NCBI GenBank assembly: GCA_003640385.1 | Contig: RCAB01000023.1 | Location: forward strand, 186,001 to 250,000 | Reading direction: 5' to 3' | From: Setaria digitata | Lineage: Eukaryota > Nematoda > Chromadorea > Rhabditida > Setariidae | DNA: 64,000 bases | In this document: one piece after another, positions 27,053 to 39,200 of the stretch | How positions within the stretch are numbered: position 1 is the stretch's first letter | Layout of the letters: each line of letters opens with the position of its first letter | Notes under the pieces: generated by a model | The model's database searches: none | Told to the model about the DNA's origin: nothing | The model's input: the letters and a program-made list of their open reading frames with translations, nothing else | Translations under genes and position numbers: made by a program

Positions 27053-28338
27053 GAGATGTGCACGACAGATTCGAACATTTTCCATTGGATTCTTCTGAAT
27101 ATTTTCGACTCCATGCAATGTCTGCAGTATTCAGTAGCTGTATCACGAAATGGATATCATTTAGGATCACTTTGAATCATTTAAAGCCCTGATATGATAT
27201 CTCCCGAGCATTTCCAAGCATCACATTTGATGAGCATACTTAATGAAAACGCTTTCCGACTTTAAATTAACCATAGCTGTGAATATTAAATTAAGATTAT
27301 AGAGTCTTGAACTTCCATACCTCATCATTACGGTTTTAATGTTTCACTACATACAACGTTACTTTCCGCCGATCTGTTTTTCAACTTGTTGCTTGCACCA
27401 ACTTTTACTCTCATGTAGTTTTAGAATAACCTATTATATCAGTGCTAGTATTAAGTAACTTGTTAAGATTGATAATGATAGCAGTCATGATTTTCTTTGT
27501 TTTTCGACTCATTTTGTTCAGTTTATTTTGAATTCACTTAATAATTTTTCGCATCAATACGCATCAATCGAAGTGCAATTCTTCATAGTTTTATTCCCTT
27601 CCAGAAGCTTTCATCAATTAAATTGCATCGTGAAGAAATTCTTTTCTTCAGATATGTAATGCTGACAGTTAGTACATTATGAAACCTGTACCGGGGAATA
27701 AATAGCATAAAAATGGTTTCACTTGTTTATCTCAAGTAGCATAAAAATTTTCTACGTTCATTGACAACCTTGAATTATCATCTCCAAGTAATTGTAGCTG
27801 GCTTGGCTTGGAGAAACTCTGACTTTAGATTTGAAGAAAAAAAAACTTGAAGTGGACTGGTTATGTTGAATTTAGCAAATTTTAAGTGACCATTTATTAA
27901 AATCCTCGAAATTTTTATACCTAGATATTCAACCGACATAAAAATCGTTTTCTCCATAGTCTTTGTAACCTTATGAGACTTTCAAAAAGTTTTACTATAA
28001 CAGGGTTCGAATAAACTTAGTTCAGGTTATGCAATAATTGCGATTGAGTAGCTATCGAAGTCCCTGGAAATTGGCAAAAAAAAAATGAAGGGAAAAGTGA
28101 TGTTGAAGCGTGACATTGTTGATATGAGTTGGCCCTGAAAATCAAAGAAGCACCTGCCGAAGAAGTTAGAATTTCTCGAGAATTCCAGAACAGTTTTTCT
28201 GACATTAAAAACACCTCAAAAAATACAATTAGGTGAATGATACATATGAGTAGAGTATGATTGTTTCCTTCACACTCTTTTCCTCCTACCTTCCTCTCTA
28301 GCTTGCCCAAGTGTAAGATGTGACTTCCCACAACAATT
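27053..28338. other. pgp 3' UTR and intergenic DNA
   Basis: No supported gene. AATAAA at 27697-27702, about 650 bp after the pgp stop, is a candidate poly(A) signal. A 104-codon open frame on the minus strand (28017-28331) lacks an ATG start and any recognisable motif. Confidence 0.5.
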
Positions 28339-28597
28339 CATAACCGTACAACTGTGTGCCGGTTTACAATAAATATATCTACTGTACGTATTATTGAAAG
28401 ATATGAACAATTTTCATTTGGGTTACCGTGTTTTATATGTTCTCTGTGTTTGATATTGTTTTGTTTANCATAACCGTACAACTGTGTGCCGGTTTACAAT
28501 AAATATATCTACTGTACGTACTATTGAAAGATATGAACAATTTTCATTTGGGTTACCGTGTTTTATATGTTCTCTGTGTTTGATATTGTTTTGTTTA
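28339..28597. repeat. 129-bp direct duplication flanking a single N, upstream of CTDNEP1
   Basis: 28339-28467 is repeated at 28469-28597 with one visible mismatch (GTACGTATT versus GTACGTACT) around an N at 28468. The second copy ends about 90 bp before the CTDNEP1 ATG, so the promoter/5' UTR of that gene as assembled probably contains an artificial duplication. Confidence 0.9.
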
Positions 28598-28688
28598 ATG
28601 ATGCTTTCGGGGTGCGTTTGGACGGGGTATTTTATTGTGATAAGGGGATTGTATGGATTTGTATGAAATTTGATAATTTCGAGGGGTT

Positions 28689-31495
28689 ATGAAACGTCGA
28701 AGAGATAGTGGCAGTATGGTTGCGGGACGGAACGCTGTGGTTCGTGCTGTGAAGACTTTATTTGCTGCATTTTGCTTCTATGCTTTGGGTCTGCTCAACT
28801 GCATCACTTATACCGTTCGAAAGCAGTACCGTAATGTATGTCTTGTGTTTTTCATTTTTATTTCAACAGTATTCTGAGTATTGCAGAGAGATACTTATTC
28901 AGTGCAAAGAAAACTTCTCCCTTATTTCTTAAATATGAAGTGGAGCATATTCGTTACTTCTTTGAAACTTTTGACTCTCTAAGATTGATCAGATTAAACG
29001 AACTTAGTTTTTCAACAATCACAAACTTTTTAATCGTCACCACAGTAATTTTTCACACTCTAGTGTTTAGTTTTCCAGCTGTTACTTTATGCTGAGGAAG
29101 GTGTAAATGGAAAATTAGCTCAAAAGTCGTTCCTGAGAAAATCGGAAAGTAGCGGTTTATATGATTTTTAAAAGTTATTTAGCAGTTTGTATGCTCTGCT
29201 TGTTTTTACGCCGGTTCAGGATTCATCGTTGTATTTCAGGTAAGGAAACGTCAGGTTATTCGCTACGAGTATGTTCCTCTGTCACCTTTATCTGCACATC
29301 GCTTAAGTAAGTTGAATTTGTTTTGCTGCTGATAGTGTTCTGTAACAGGGTCCAAATTTAGAGAGCTTTTCAGAAGTGTGATGTTTGACATAACTTTACT
29401 TGTAGCTTATGACATCCAGCTGCACGACAAATAGTTTGGCATAATGTCTTCCATTCTATCCAACCAGTTTGACTTGCATTGATTTCATTTTCCATATCAT
29501 TTTCGCAAACAAAACCTAACCTGGAACGAATATGTAGTATAGTAAAATATGAGGCCAGCTTAACACCTAGACAGTATGAAAATCAATCATATCACTATCA
29601 TATCATTAGGTAGTGTCATTTATGCATTTTCAGCTGAATAAAATTTCATAAATATTTAATCGGTAGTTTGAATATGGGGGAAAATAGATTAATCAATACT
29701 AGCACGTATCACTGCTGATGATGCAGAATTTCGCTCTTCCGCCTTTCAATTAGTCTGAAGAAATTTTTCAGGTGTGGTAAAGCGAAAAATACTGGTTCTT
29801 GATTTGGACGAAACATTAATACACTCACATCATGATGGTATCATACGGCCTATGGTTAAACCTGGTACACCACCTGATTTTGTATTGCGAGTAAAGCCTC
29901 ATTCTCTTATTATTTGAATATAGTTTTGAAGCCTACTTTTGGAATAATAGGTTTTTATGAACGAGAAATTTATATAGCTTGCATAATTATAATACTGCTG
30001 TTGTAGAATTTTATTAGCACTGGCGGCTTTAAAAATGGAGGTGCTTTTAGGTGTCTGTTTCCTTTCGCTCCTTCGTTTATTCTGTAGTTTTTTTGTAGTT
30101 TTTCTCTTTCAGCCATTTTCTGACTTCTGCCGGGGATTTGATAACCAGTTTTTATTATTATTATTATTGTTGGTATTATTATTATTATTGTTATTATTAT
30201 TATTATTAATTATTATTATTATTTATTATTATTATTTATTATTATTATCAGTTATTATTATTATTATTAATTATTTAATCCACTTTTCTTTATTACTTCC
30301 TGGAAGTAGTGGAAGTAGTAAAGAAAAGTGAATTAAATATTCCATCCCATAAGTAGGAAATTAGGCTCCTTTATTATTCTGTTGCAACTGAAAACCCGGG
30401 CTACAAATGGTGTTTTAGGTGAATATCGATCGACATCCAGTGCGATTTTTCGTACATTGCCGTCCCCATGTCGATTATTTTCTTTCCATGGTTAGCCAGT
30501 GGTTTGATTTAGTTATTTTTACTGCTTCTATGGAAATTTACGGGAGTTCAGTGGCAGATAAGCTCGATAATGGTAAAGGCATATTGCAGAGGCGTTACTT
30601 CAGGTACGCACAATTTTGAGAAATCATGATTTCCTATTTTACTTTTCGTTATCAAGTTCACTTTTCGCTTTTTACTTGGTTTTTATTTCTTAATATTTTT
30701 CATATGATATGTTTATTTTGCTTTCTTAATTATTACTAGATATAAGTAATGGAACTTCGTATTTTCTGTTCTCGATCTCATACATTCGCTTGCAGTTTGC
30801 TAATGCTACCTGTTCCATATTCCAGACAACACTGCACAATGGATTATGGCGGCTATACGAAAGATCTTTCCGCTGTGCACGCCGATCTTTCATCAATATT
30901 TATATTAGATAACTCTCCCAGCGCTTATAGGAAATTTCCTCGTAAGTTTTTAATTTCAAAAAAATTTTAGGATAATAAAATGCCGTATCTGTGTAATTTC
31001 CTGTAATAAATTGCATTATTCAAGATTTTTTTTTTTAAATATTTGCACATTTACTAGAATCCATTCTTATAATAAAAATTTTGCGTAAAAGGCCGCTTCT
31101 ACAGTAATTATAAGTACACCAATGTTATTTTGGATTTTGGGCTTTTAAAATATTTTTGTTGCTGCTATTACAATGAAGAAAAAAAATACAATTATTGGTA
31201 GTTTTCATTAATTGATATTTCAATGAATTCTGTATTGATATGCATCATTTGAGATTTTTATATTATAATTAGTTATAATATAAAAATGGTTAGTTTTTAG
31301 GGGAAATTAGGACTGGTTAGTTTTTCGAGAAATATAATTTTGATTTTAGAAAATGCAATACCAATACGATCCTGGTTTTCCGATCCGACAGACACATGTT
31401 TATTAGCATTATTGCCATTTTTGGATGCTCTTCGCTTTGCATCTGATGTACGCTCAATTCTAAGTCGAAATCAACAACTACAACAAGTTTGGTAA
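28689..31495 (+). CDS. CTDNEP1: CTD nuclear envelope phosphatase 1 (Dullard/CNEP-1)
   Basis: HAD-superfamily serine/threonine phosphatase of the nuclear envelope/ER that dephosphorylates lipin and so controls membrane lipid synthesis (family knowledge). Exons 28689-28835, 29240-29306, 29772-29890, 30419-30603, 30826-30941, 31350-31495 sum to 780 nt with consistent phases: 259 residues, against about 244 in human. Seen: an N-terminal hydrophobic segment after a basic start (MKRRRDSG), then [20 protein letters not shown] with the catalytic DxDx[63 protein letters not shown], and [36 protein letters not shown], ending QQVW. Complete and intact. Intron 3 holds a long TTA microsatellite. Confidence 0.96.
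30152..30276. repeat. (TTA)n/(ATT)n microsatellite
   Basis: About 125 bp of imperfect TTA/ATT triplets inside intron 3 of CTDNEP1, broken by occasional G and C. It produces a spurious Leu/Ile-rich open frame. Likely length-variable. Confidence 0.95.
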
Positions 31496-33706
31496 CTATT
31501 TTGAGTGCGAAACAGTTCTTTTTTGGGAAACGAAATAGAATACATCTACACTTTGCGGACTAGCATCTTTCTGATTAGCCTAGTAAAAACACTCTTTGTT
31601 TTCTTACACAAAAAAAACACTGTGTGAAGTATCAATACTTGACGCAGTTTATATTTGTAATTAGTAGTTGCTTACTGAGTATGACATATCGTTGCTTTTT
31701 GTACTGAAAGTCGGAGCTTTTTTTCCGCCTTTTTTTTTAATGTTTTGGAGCTGCTCATCGGTATAATGTAATAATAAGTAATTACTGTTGCTTTCGTTGT
31801 TATTAATTTAACTTTTCCTTGCTCCCAGTTTCTTTATGGGTCTATCCGTCATGAATGGCGTCACTAGGTATGCTTTTGCAAAAAGAAGAGTCCGTTTTTA
31901 CTACAGGATTAATGATAAATTGACAGAATTATTATTGGACAAGTTTCCGACAAGGCTAGTATTTTTAATTGTGCTGTACATGAAATACCACAAGATGTCG
32001 GACATTTTATTTGCAATATTTTTAAATGCATCTTGGTGATAACAGTTGTTTCAGCTTGAAAGTTTATACCTTTTAGGAATTAATGATGAAGTAAAGAAGG
32101 CAGAAATAGAAGATTTTGAAAAACTAAAACGATTTTAAATTTGCAAAGCATTACCTTTTCAAGTTTTAAGTCTGTCTAGAGTCATTATAGTGTAATCATA
32201 TGGTGGCATTTGGACCACAATGTATATTGCTTTCCTGATCTTTTTATCCGCTTACTACGAGTAAGTTGTTTGTTGCATATAAGTTTTGATCTCATCAGAC
32301 CTGTTTCATCATATAAATTCTTGATTCAGATATCTTTTATATTTCTCGTTGAAGTGGTTTTTTTATTCATGGCTCATATGGTGTTTTTTTTTATTATTAT
32401 TATTGTTACCTTGAAAGCTGATAATCGAACAGAGGCTTTCCTTATGCAGCACCAGCTCCTTAAAAGAGAAGTGGACTAATTAAAGTTTGGTAACCAATTT
32501 CTGCTTTTTGGGTCATAAATGTGCACCTGCAGTCGCTTATAAGTTTCTGGGAAAGGAATTTGAAATAGTTGCTGGAAGCCGTGTGGAAGCATGATCGGAT
32601 AAAGTATTGATTCGCCTACCCTGTTTTTTAGCGATTGTATTAAGAAAAGCATCTTAAACATTTGCGGAAAATATCGTCCATAATAAATACCATGTTTCAG
32701 GAACTGTTTTGTTTTACAGGAAAAAAAAAAAAGAAATTTACCCATACAGAAATATCAACTGGAACTCAGTGGAGCGTTGATGATGAGGAAATGCATTAAA
32801 TATAATACAGTGGATAAGCATCAACTTCTTGTTATGGTTATGGTGTGTGAACATGGCATTTTCAAACATCAAATGTTTGTGTTCAAATAATGGGTTTCAA
32901 GATGAAATATACAAGCGCGCTAGAAGAAGGATTTAAAATTTTCTTATGCACCGACATTAGTTCGAAGTGTATTTTGAACGGGGCTGAAATAATTTGAAGA
33001 ACGATATTCGCTGTTACTGCCTGTTCACCTCATTTGTGTTTGTTTTTAGACATATGCGACTAATTTGCAGATAGGAAGTTTAATTCATTCCGAATAACAC
33101 AAGATATAATTCATAGCAACACACGAGAATGATTGTTATTCAGAGATATGATAGGGTAGTTCCCCGAACTTTGTCAGTGTTCTTGCTTTTACTGATTTTT
33201 TAGAGAGAAAAAATTCTTCACTGTGTATAATAATGGATGTTAGAGCGTCCTAACTATCCAGCAGAATAATTGCTGGTAAAATCAAACAAAATTTTATAGA
33301 GAAAAACTATTGTCTTTGTATAACAGGAGGTTAAGCTCTGATTAACAAGGAGAAAGGCCGGCTTGCAATCTGTCAATTGGTCCTCAAATACAAGATGCTA
33401 ATCATGACAAAATGTAAATAACCTAACTGATTGAGTATGTCGCCAATTAATATCGATTAAATGAACGAATCTTCCTTTGATATATCTCTTTATGAAGGTA
33501 TCACATATCTCTACGAATTGGAAGTTTTCAATATAGGAAACAAAATATTTGATGAAGTTTTCTGGAATTAAGTGAATGCCAGTTTTAGCGTTGAGGAAAG
33601 TAAATCAAAGGAGATTGGATGGGGCTGTCACTGAACAGTGAAATAAAATCGCCTAAAGTGATGAGTATTCTTCTTCATAAGAAAGTTTTTTGTAATGGTG
33701 CATTTT
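31496..33706. other. Intergenic, with two weak coding-like pieces
   Basis: A 67-codon ORF from ATG 31836 to TGA 32039 (contains RRVRFYYRINDKLTELLLDK and a hydrophobic tail) and, behind a TTTTAG acceptor, an exon-like piece at 32077-32138 ending EVKKAEIEDFEKLKRF-stop. They could be exons of one small protein gene, but I found no in-phase junction and no family match. From 32139 to 33706 I see nothing beyond low-complexity A/T tracts. Confidence 0.25.
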
Positions 33707-34840
33707 TTATCTTGAAATAAATTCTTCATTAAAGTAATCTCTCTTGACATTGTTAATATTCTTTAATGCTCTGCTTCTACGTTCAGCTGTATTCATCGAT
33801 TCAAGTCTCATAACTCGTCCATCCCTAACATCGTCGATTTCGGATTGCCTTTCCGGAGAAGGCGTAAAATGTAACGGCAATTGCATGTCAACAGAAGGCT
33901 CCGGAAGCTGTAACATCATCGACGACTTGAAACCCATAACATCTGGGACTGGTATTGAAGGGAAAGCGCCAACTGTTTGCTTTGGTGGGTTGTTATAAAG
34001 ATGCATATTGAAGTTTGTTGGGCATCTCTCAAAGAACCTGCAACTTGTATCAACTGGGTTTTGTGCATTGCCGAAAAGAATGATTCTACAAGGTGGTGGA
34101 GTTTGGTACAAAGGTGGATGCTGCAGATACGGCGGATAAAATGATTCGACTTTCCAATGCTGTTCAATTTGCCTCGGTTTGCTGAAACAGTGTATGATTT
34201 AATTCTAGCAAATATTAAAATCCAACCATCTAGGGAACTTCGATCTTCCTGATGGTTGCTCTGATTATGATGAATGATTTCAAGTTGTGTGTTACCAATT
34301 ATCATCAAAGAGATTTCAAATTTCAAAGGAAAATTTCGAACTTCTGCAGTGCTGAAAATAATACGATACGCCGGAATGTCTGAAAAGCAATCCAGAAGTG
34401 ATTGTGACCTAAGCATTAAATTGTAAAAGTTTCAGCGGTGTAACTGGATAGGTAACTTACAATACCCTTCTATAGAGTGGCCCATAAGTCGTATCCTCCT
34501 TTTCTAGCACAGTTCGACACTTATGTACTTCATCATGTTCCGTTGCAACAACCAACAAAAATATCTCTTGCTCCATTTCCGCTTCTAATGCAACTATTCG
34601 TTCAACAACAAGTTCTTTTTCCTCCAAGTCTGTATCTTTCAGGATGACAAGTCTAACTTGTGCCGAGACTATCTACAGAATGATGACAAGTTTCAGATGT
34701 AAAATAGCAGCCACTAACTTGACTCATTCGAGAAATTGAAGCTAAAAAGGGCTTACCTGTTGCTTCAGATCTTGAATATTGTAAAGTAACTGTTGCACAG
34801 TGGTATTGGGGAACAAATGGTGAAAAAGGTCTCGTAACAT
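33707..34840 (-). CDS. Unrecognised protein, coiled-coil N-terminus and Pro-rich C-terminus
   Basis: Not a family I know. Minus-strand exons: 34840-34757, 34672-34461, 34408-34227, 34181-33707. The first begins MLRDLFHHLFPNTTVQ and runs into QDLKQQIVSAQVRL, then a Glu-rich helical segment (DTDLEEKELVVERIVALEAE), a beta-rich middle (PAYRIIFSTAEVRNFPLKFE), a Pro/Tyr-rich part (SFYPPYLQHPPLYQTPPPC) and a basic tail ending NNVKRDYFNEEFISR. Junctions 1-2 and 2-3 are in phase; junction 3-4 is one base short at GATGG|TTGG, although both flanking exons are plainly coding. One extra G before the GT donor would restore phase and give about 317 residues. The first Met may be internal, since a CAG acceptor precedes it and a candidate upstream exon exists at 36117-36200. 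Confidence 0.6.
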
Positions 34841-35221
34841 TTGCTGTTTGGTTAAAGTAGCAGCAGTGACACATGAAAGTAATATTTAAGATTTGCAAAG
34901 TAAAGAAAATAGATCTGTTTGGAGGCAGATCTATGATCATATAGAATCTCGAAGATCAGTCATTGTACCTTTCCTTCATCCTCATGCTTCCTTCCCTGAA
35001 CTTCTGTGAACAAGTGAAATTTTAACAGCTAGTAATCAAAAATTCATGTTTCTTTCGAACTGTACGGAGGATGTACCAAATATTTGAAACAAACTAATTC
35101 TATTGTCATGTAATAACTCTCTTCACTGAGTTTAATTTATTAAAACAAATTTATTTTTATGGCTCAAACTATATGTAAAAGGCTGGTGTAATCAGTAATT
35201 CATTTTATCAACTAATTATAG

Positions 35222-35792
35222 ATGAGATTGCTAGATGATCGGTTTATGTGCATAGCAATTATCATGGAGTGCGGTTGTTTGAAGAAATTAAAAAATCTGA
35301 AATTAAAGAGAAGAATGTCTGTGGATCAGTGCTTGTGTCTGCTTATCGTTTTGATTGTGTTTGAAGAGGTAGATTAGTTACCTTTTCTATCAGTCATATT
35401 GAAGGAGGATACTTTAATAATCTACGACAAAAAATTTACTCCACGTATATACTTTGCAAGTAAATGATATCAGAAAGGTACAAAATTTAACCTAGTCTAT
35501 CTTGAAAAGGATAAAAGAAGATGCTACGGTCTAAACAGATCTGAAGCTCAATTCTAGTACTAAAATCAGTTTTCTGGTTCAGTCTTGTTCAATGTGTACC
35601 GTATTACTGCTGCTATGCATGCCACACTTCCTATTTTACAACGCGATTATAATACTCATTATAATGACAATTCTGTTTGGCTTTGTTTCTTTGATGTTTC
35701 GTGTACGGATGTGGCGAGAAATACGTAATGTTGAAAAGATACAAGTTATTAAGTCACCTGTCAGTATAGCAATTCCTTTTTCCAGAAATTAA
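35222..35792 (+). CDS. Small two-exon membrane protein, unknown function
   Basis: Exons (35222 or 35264)-35368 and 35583-35792, joined phase 0 to phase 0 by a GTAGAT donor and a GGTTCAG acceptor, give about 104 residues from ATG 35264 (118 from the in-frame ATG 35222). The N-terminus is basic (KKLKNLKLKRR), followed by a hydrophobic segment CLCLLIVLIVFEE, a second long hydrophobic stretch (VLLLLCMPHFLF through IIILIIMTILFGFVSLMF), then a basic, probably cytosolic tail (RVRMWREIRNVEKIQVIK). Probably one or two membrane passes. No family recognised. It sits opposite to, and possibly inside the first intron of, the unassigned minus-strand gene. Exon pairing is inferred. Confidence 0.45.
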
Positions 35793-36032
35793 ATTCAAAA
35801 TCATTGGAAATTTCCATTGCATTAAAATATTTGTCCAAAAGTAATACAAATTTTAGCAGAGAGTGATATTCATATTTTAAAAAAAGAGTTAAAACTGTCC
35901 AGATTTTTTTGGGATTTAATATTCAAATGAATTTTGCAATTCAATTTACAAATTCTTTAAAAATAGGTTAGAAAAACTAACGCAAGGACAAATATCGAAT
36001 TGAAAGAGTTAGTAGCCAACTAATGTCAATCA

Positions 36033-36272
36033 TCAAGTTGTTGTCAAAATGTAATTACTGACAAGGTCATTCTTTGAAATTTGTGCTAAAGAAATTAAAA
36101 TTTCATTGAAAATTACCGAACTCTGATTCTGGGAAACGGTGCTGAACGCTTCACGCGCATTAATGACAGGATCAACAGTAATTGCTTGGTTTTGGCTCAA
36201 TTACACATTCAAATTCGGCGATTTCATCAGTGCACGATGGTTTATTTCGGTAATAACAGACACTCTTTCCAT
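36033..36272 (-). CDS. Candidate upstream exon(s) of the unassigned minus-strand gene
   Basis: Reading minus from ATG 36272, one frame gives 23 codons (MERVSVITEINHRALMKSPN...), a TAA at 36201-36203, and then 55 more open codons containing QAITVDPVINAREAFSTVSQ. A GTAATT donor after position 36117 leaves phase 0, which matches the phase-0 CAG acceptor at the first exon of the 33707-34840 gene. So at least 36117-36200 may be a true exon. Where it begins, and whether the TAA is intronic, a base error or a real stop, is not resolved. Confidence 0.35.
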
Positions 36273-39200
36273 TTTGCTTTTTATTTACTGAAGCAGTCGA
36301 GATAGTATTAGCAATCAGTAATGGTTTTCCATTCTTTCCGTTTGGAAATTTAAGTTTAAATGCTGGTCTATTGTGATGATTCTGAATGAAAAGGAGTGCA
36401 GTTCAATTTTTACTGCAAGTTGAGTTTTCAAAGTTTAACCTGTGGCTAGAAACTTTGCAGAATTTGTTATCACTATCCGGTCTAGCTATCTTACTTCAAC
36501 TTTTGCTATATCACTATTGAACCTATTGCACATTTCTTAATGGTTATACGAATGGAATGTTTTTCAAATGATTTCTTTTTAAACTTTGCTATTTTTGCAA
36601 TAAATTCCAAGTTTATTTAAGAAAGATAGATTTGATTTGAGGAATCCAATATATTAGTAAATTCTCAACAGAAGGAAAGTTCTCTTCGGTGTTGCTTTGA
36701 ACTCCCTAGTCACCTGATGATAACATTACTATCTCAAATGAAAAAAGAGGAGCTAAAGAGTTTCTGTATTCGTGAAACTAGAAGTAACTATGTCCTGATG
36801 AAATTCAAGTAAGAGGAATGACTGGATCATCATTTCATAAATCCACTTAAAAATAGCACAGAACAATCATTCAGCATAAAAGTACTCCAAGGATCCATAA
36901 AAATTCATTGGACGATATTCTAAAATAATAAAATACATTGTTTCCTTCATTTATGCATGCTGTGTTCTTAATTTCGCCTCTTTCAATATTTATATCATAT
37001 GATTGGCATATTTTCACCATTGTTCGTTCTTACAGTTTGTCCTTAGCTCTTCTTTTTAGTGTCAATTTCAAATAACTTCTACATACAGCACCAATCAAAT
37101 TCAGAGAAATCTTAGGGCAAAACCATAAATGAATTATAATTTCTTCTAGCTTTCGACACTTTTTGTCACACATCGCAACATGATGTGATTGATTCTAAGA
37201 GCGCAAGTTTCTTCAAGAAGCACTATATCTGATTCCCAGACTCGGAGGATAAGCTATAACAAACAGTTCTATAGCAAAACTCATTAAAAATAATAAACAT
37301 CAAGAATCTTTGTTATTTGTGAAGATGCTGAATTAGTTCCGAAGATTTGGCGAAGTAATCAAATAATTCGTTGAGTACTTCCCGCAAAAAAAAAAGACTG
37401 ATCATTTAAGGCATTTCCATTTAAATTGTTTTCTTATGAAATTCCAAAAGCTTTGCTTTCTTTAACTATGCTTATTTTAAATTTTCACATTTCATTACTA
37501 ATCATTTCATATCGATCGCTGTGTACGTACGTCATTTCACCTCTCAGCTGTTTAGTATTATTTTCAATTAATTTCGATAAAAAAAGTGTTCTAACATTTT
37601 TTTCACTGATTTTTTTCTTTTATTAAATTGAGTGGAGTTTTTGAAGTTTATTCTTCAGCGCTTTGAAGCACAATGGAAGAGATTTCTTAGCTTATGAGAT
37701 GCGACAATAACAAATGATTCTGCTCAAGATGTGATCGGAAGTATGAAGATAAAGTTCGAGACACAAAGGTTTCTTAGAAGAAGAGATTCTGAGGGCCAGT
37801 TTGGAAGGAAAGGTGTGAGATGATGTTTGAGGTCATTCTGTCAAAATAGGATTATTTCTGAAGGATGCGCACAATAGGTGGCCACTCGTATAATTTTTTT
37901 TTTCTTTTTTTTTTTCTGAGCGGCCAGGAATGAAGAAATAGTATGCTAGGACCAGATCCAAGGCCATCGTTGACACTTTACTTTTTAATTCATCATCCTC
38001 TTGCATGATATTTAAGGAGGCACTTTCTCAACAAACTCCTGCTTTGACCTCTTTTTGATGTCATCCGGAAATGGTGTCTCGAGAGCTTCACATAAAAATA
38101 AAACATCTCTTCGACTGTTTTATAGCGAATAGAAGAGCACTTTTTCTTGACACTATTTTAAAGAACTTCTTTTTTCTGAATTTTCTGCAGTTAAGAAATG
38201 CTCAGTATTTAAATATAGATTATTGAACATATCAGTCTGAGGGAAAATTTAAGCTCTTTGCTGATGGATGAAGAAGGATAATGATGAGATTGTGTCCAAG
38301 AAACTAAAAAGACAAGATAGGAATGAAAACTTAGAAAAGGAAAGATAAGACTGGTTTGAAATTCTAATATTTTGAAAGGCCTGAAAAGTTTTAGTTTTGT
38401 CTCAAGCTATTTTGGTTGCTGATTAAGCTTAAAATTTTGCTTTTCGCTTATTTTGTTCCACTTTTTATCTTACTACCTTGAAAAGTATTCATTTCGAAAC
38501 GTGCTGATGGCATTCCGGTTTCCGGAATGAAAAAGAAGTGAAGTTCTGGGAAAAAAGAAATTCATTGTTCTTATTATTTTCTCTACAAATGAAGTATTCT
38601 GACAGTATCCATTAAATAAGGCATTTATTTTGTAAACATTTTGCCATTAGATTTCTAAACTCACTTGAACTTCAAATTTATAGGTTCTTATAAAAAAAAA
38701 AAGAAGATTCTCTTGGAGTTCATCAATACCTCGTCATTTCGTTCTTTTACTAACTGTTTTTTTTCGAGATTCTTGATGCTTGACAAAAGAGTTAAAACCT
38801 TAAACTTTAAATTCGCAACATTTTTGCTCTTCATTCCACCTTCATTTCCATGCGGCGATGGTCTTCAAAAAAAAGAAAGCAAATAACAATGTCAGTTAAT
38901 TAGAAATATGTAATTTGTGACGACTGCATTCAAATTTCGAACTTTTTGACTTCTCGTGAATTTGTTTAGACCACTTCTTTTGCTTGTTAACTTCTTCTTC
39001 CATTCTTCTACTTCTTAAAATATTCCTAATATTCCTTAAAAATTTCATTATTTTTTTGTCATATCTTATCGTAACTGCTTTTATATTCTTAAATTATCAA
39101 GAGAATTTAGGTTAAATTTTCGAGACTTCTAATGGCTGTTTGGATTTGGTAGTTATTTTGGATTATCATATCTTGAAGATTTGAAATCACAACCTTTTTA

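Noticed and set aside
28017..28331. 104-codon minus-strand frame downstream of pgp
   Set aside because: No ATG start, no recognisable motif or splice context; likely chance.
30035..30331. 98-codon frame rich in Leu and Ile
   Set aside because: Created by the TTA/ATT microsatellite inside a CTDNEP1 intron.
37426..37626. 66-codon hydrophobic frame
   Set aside because: Looks like translated T-rich spacer DNA; no basic flank, no splice context.
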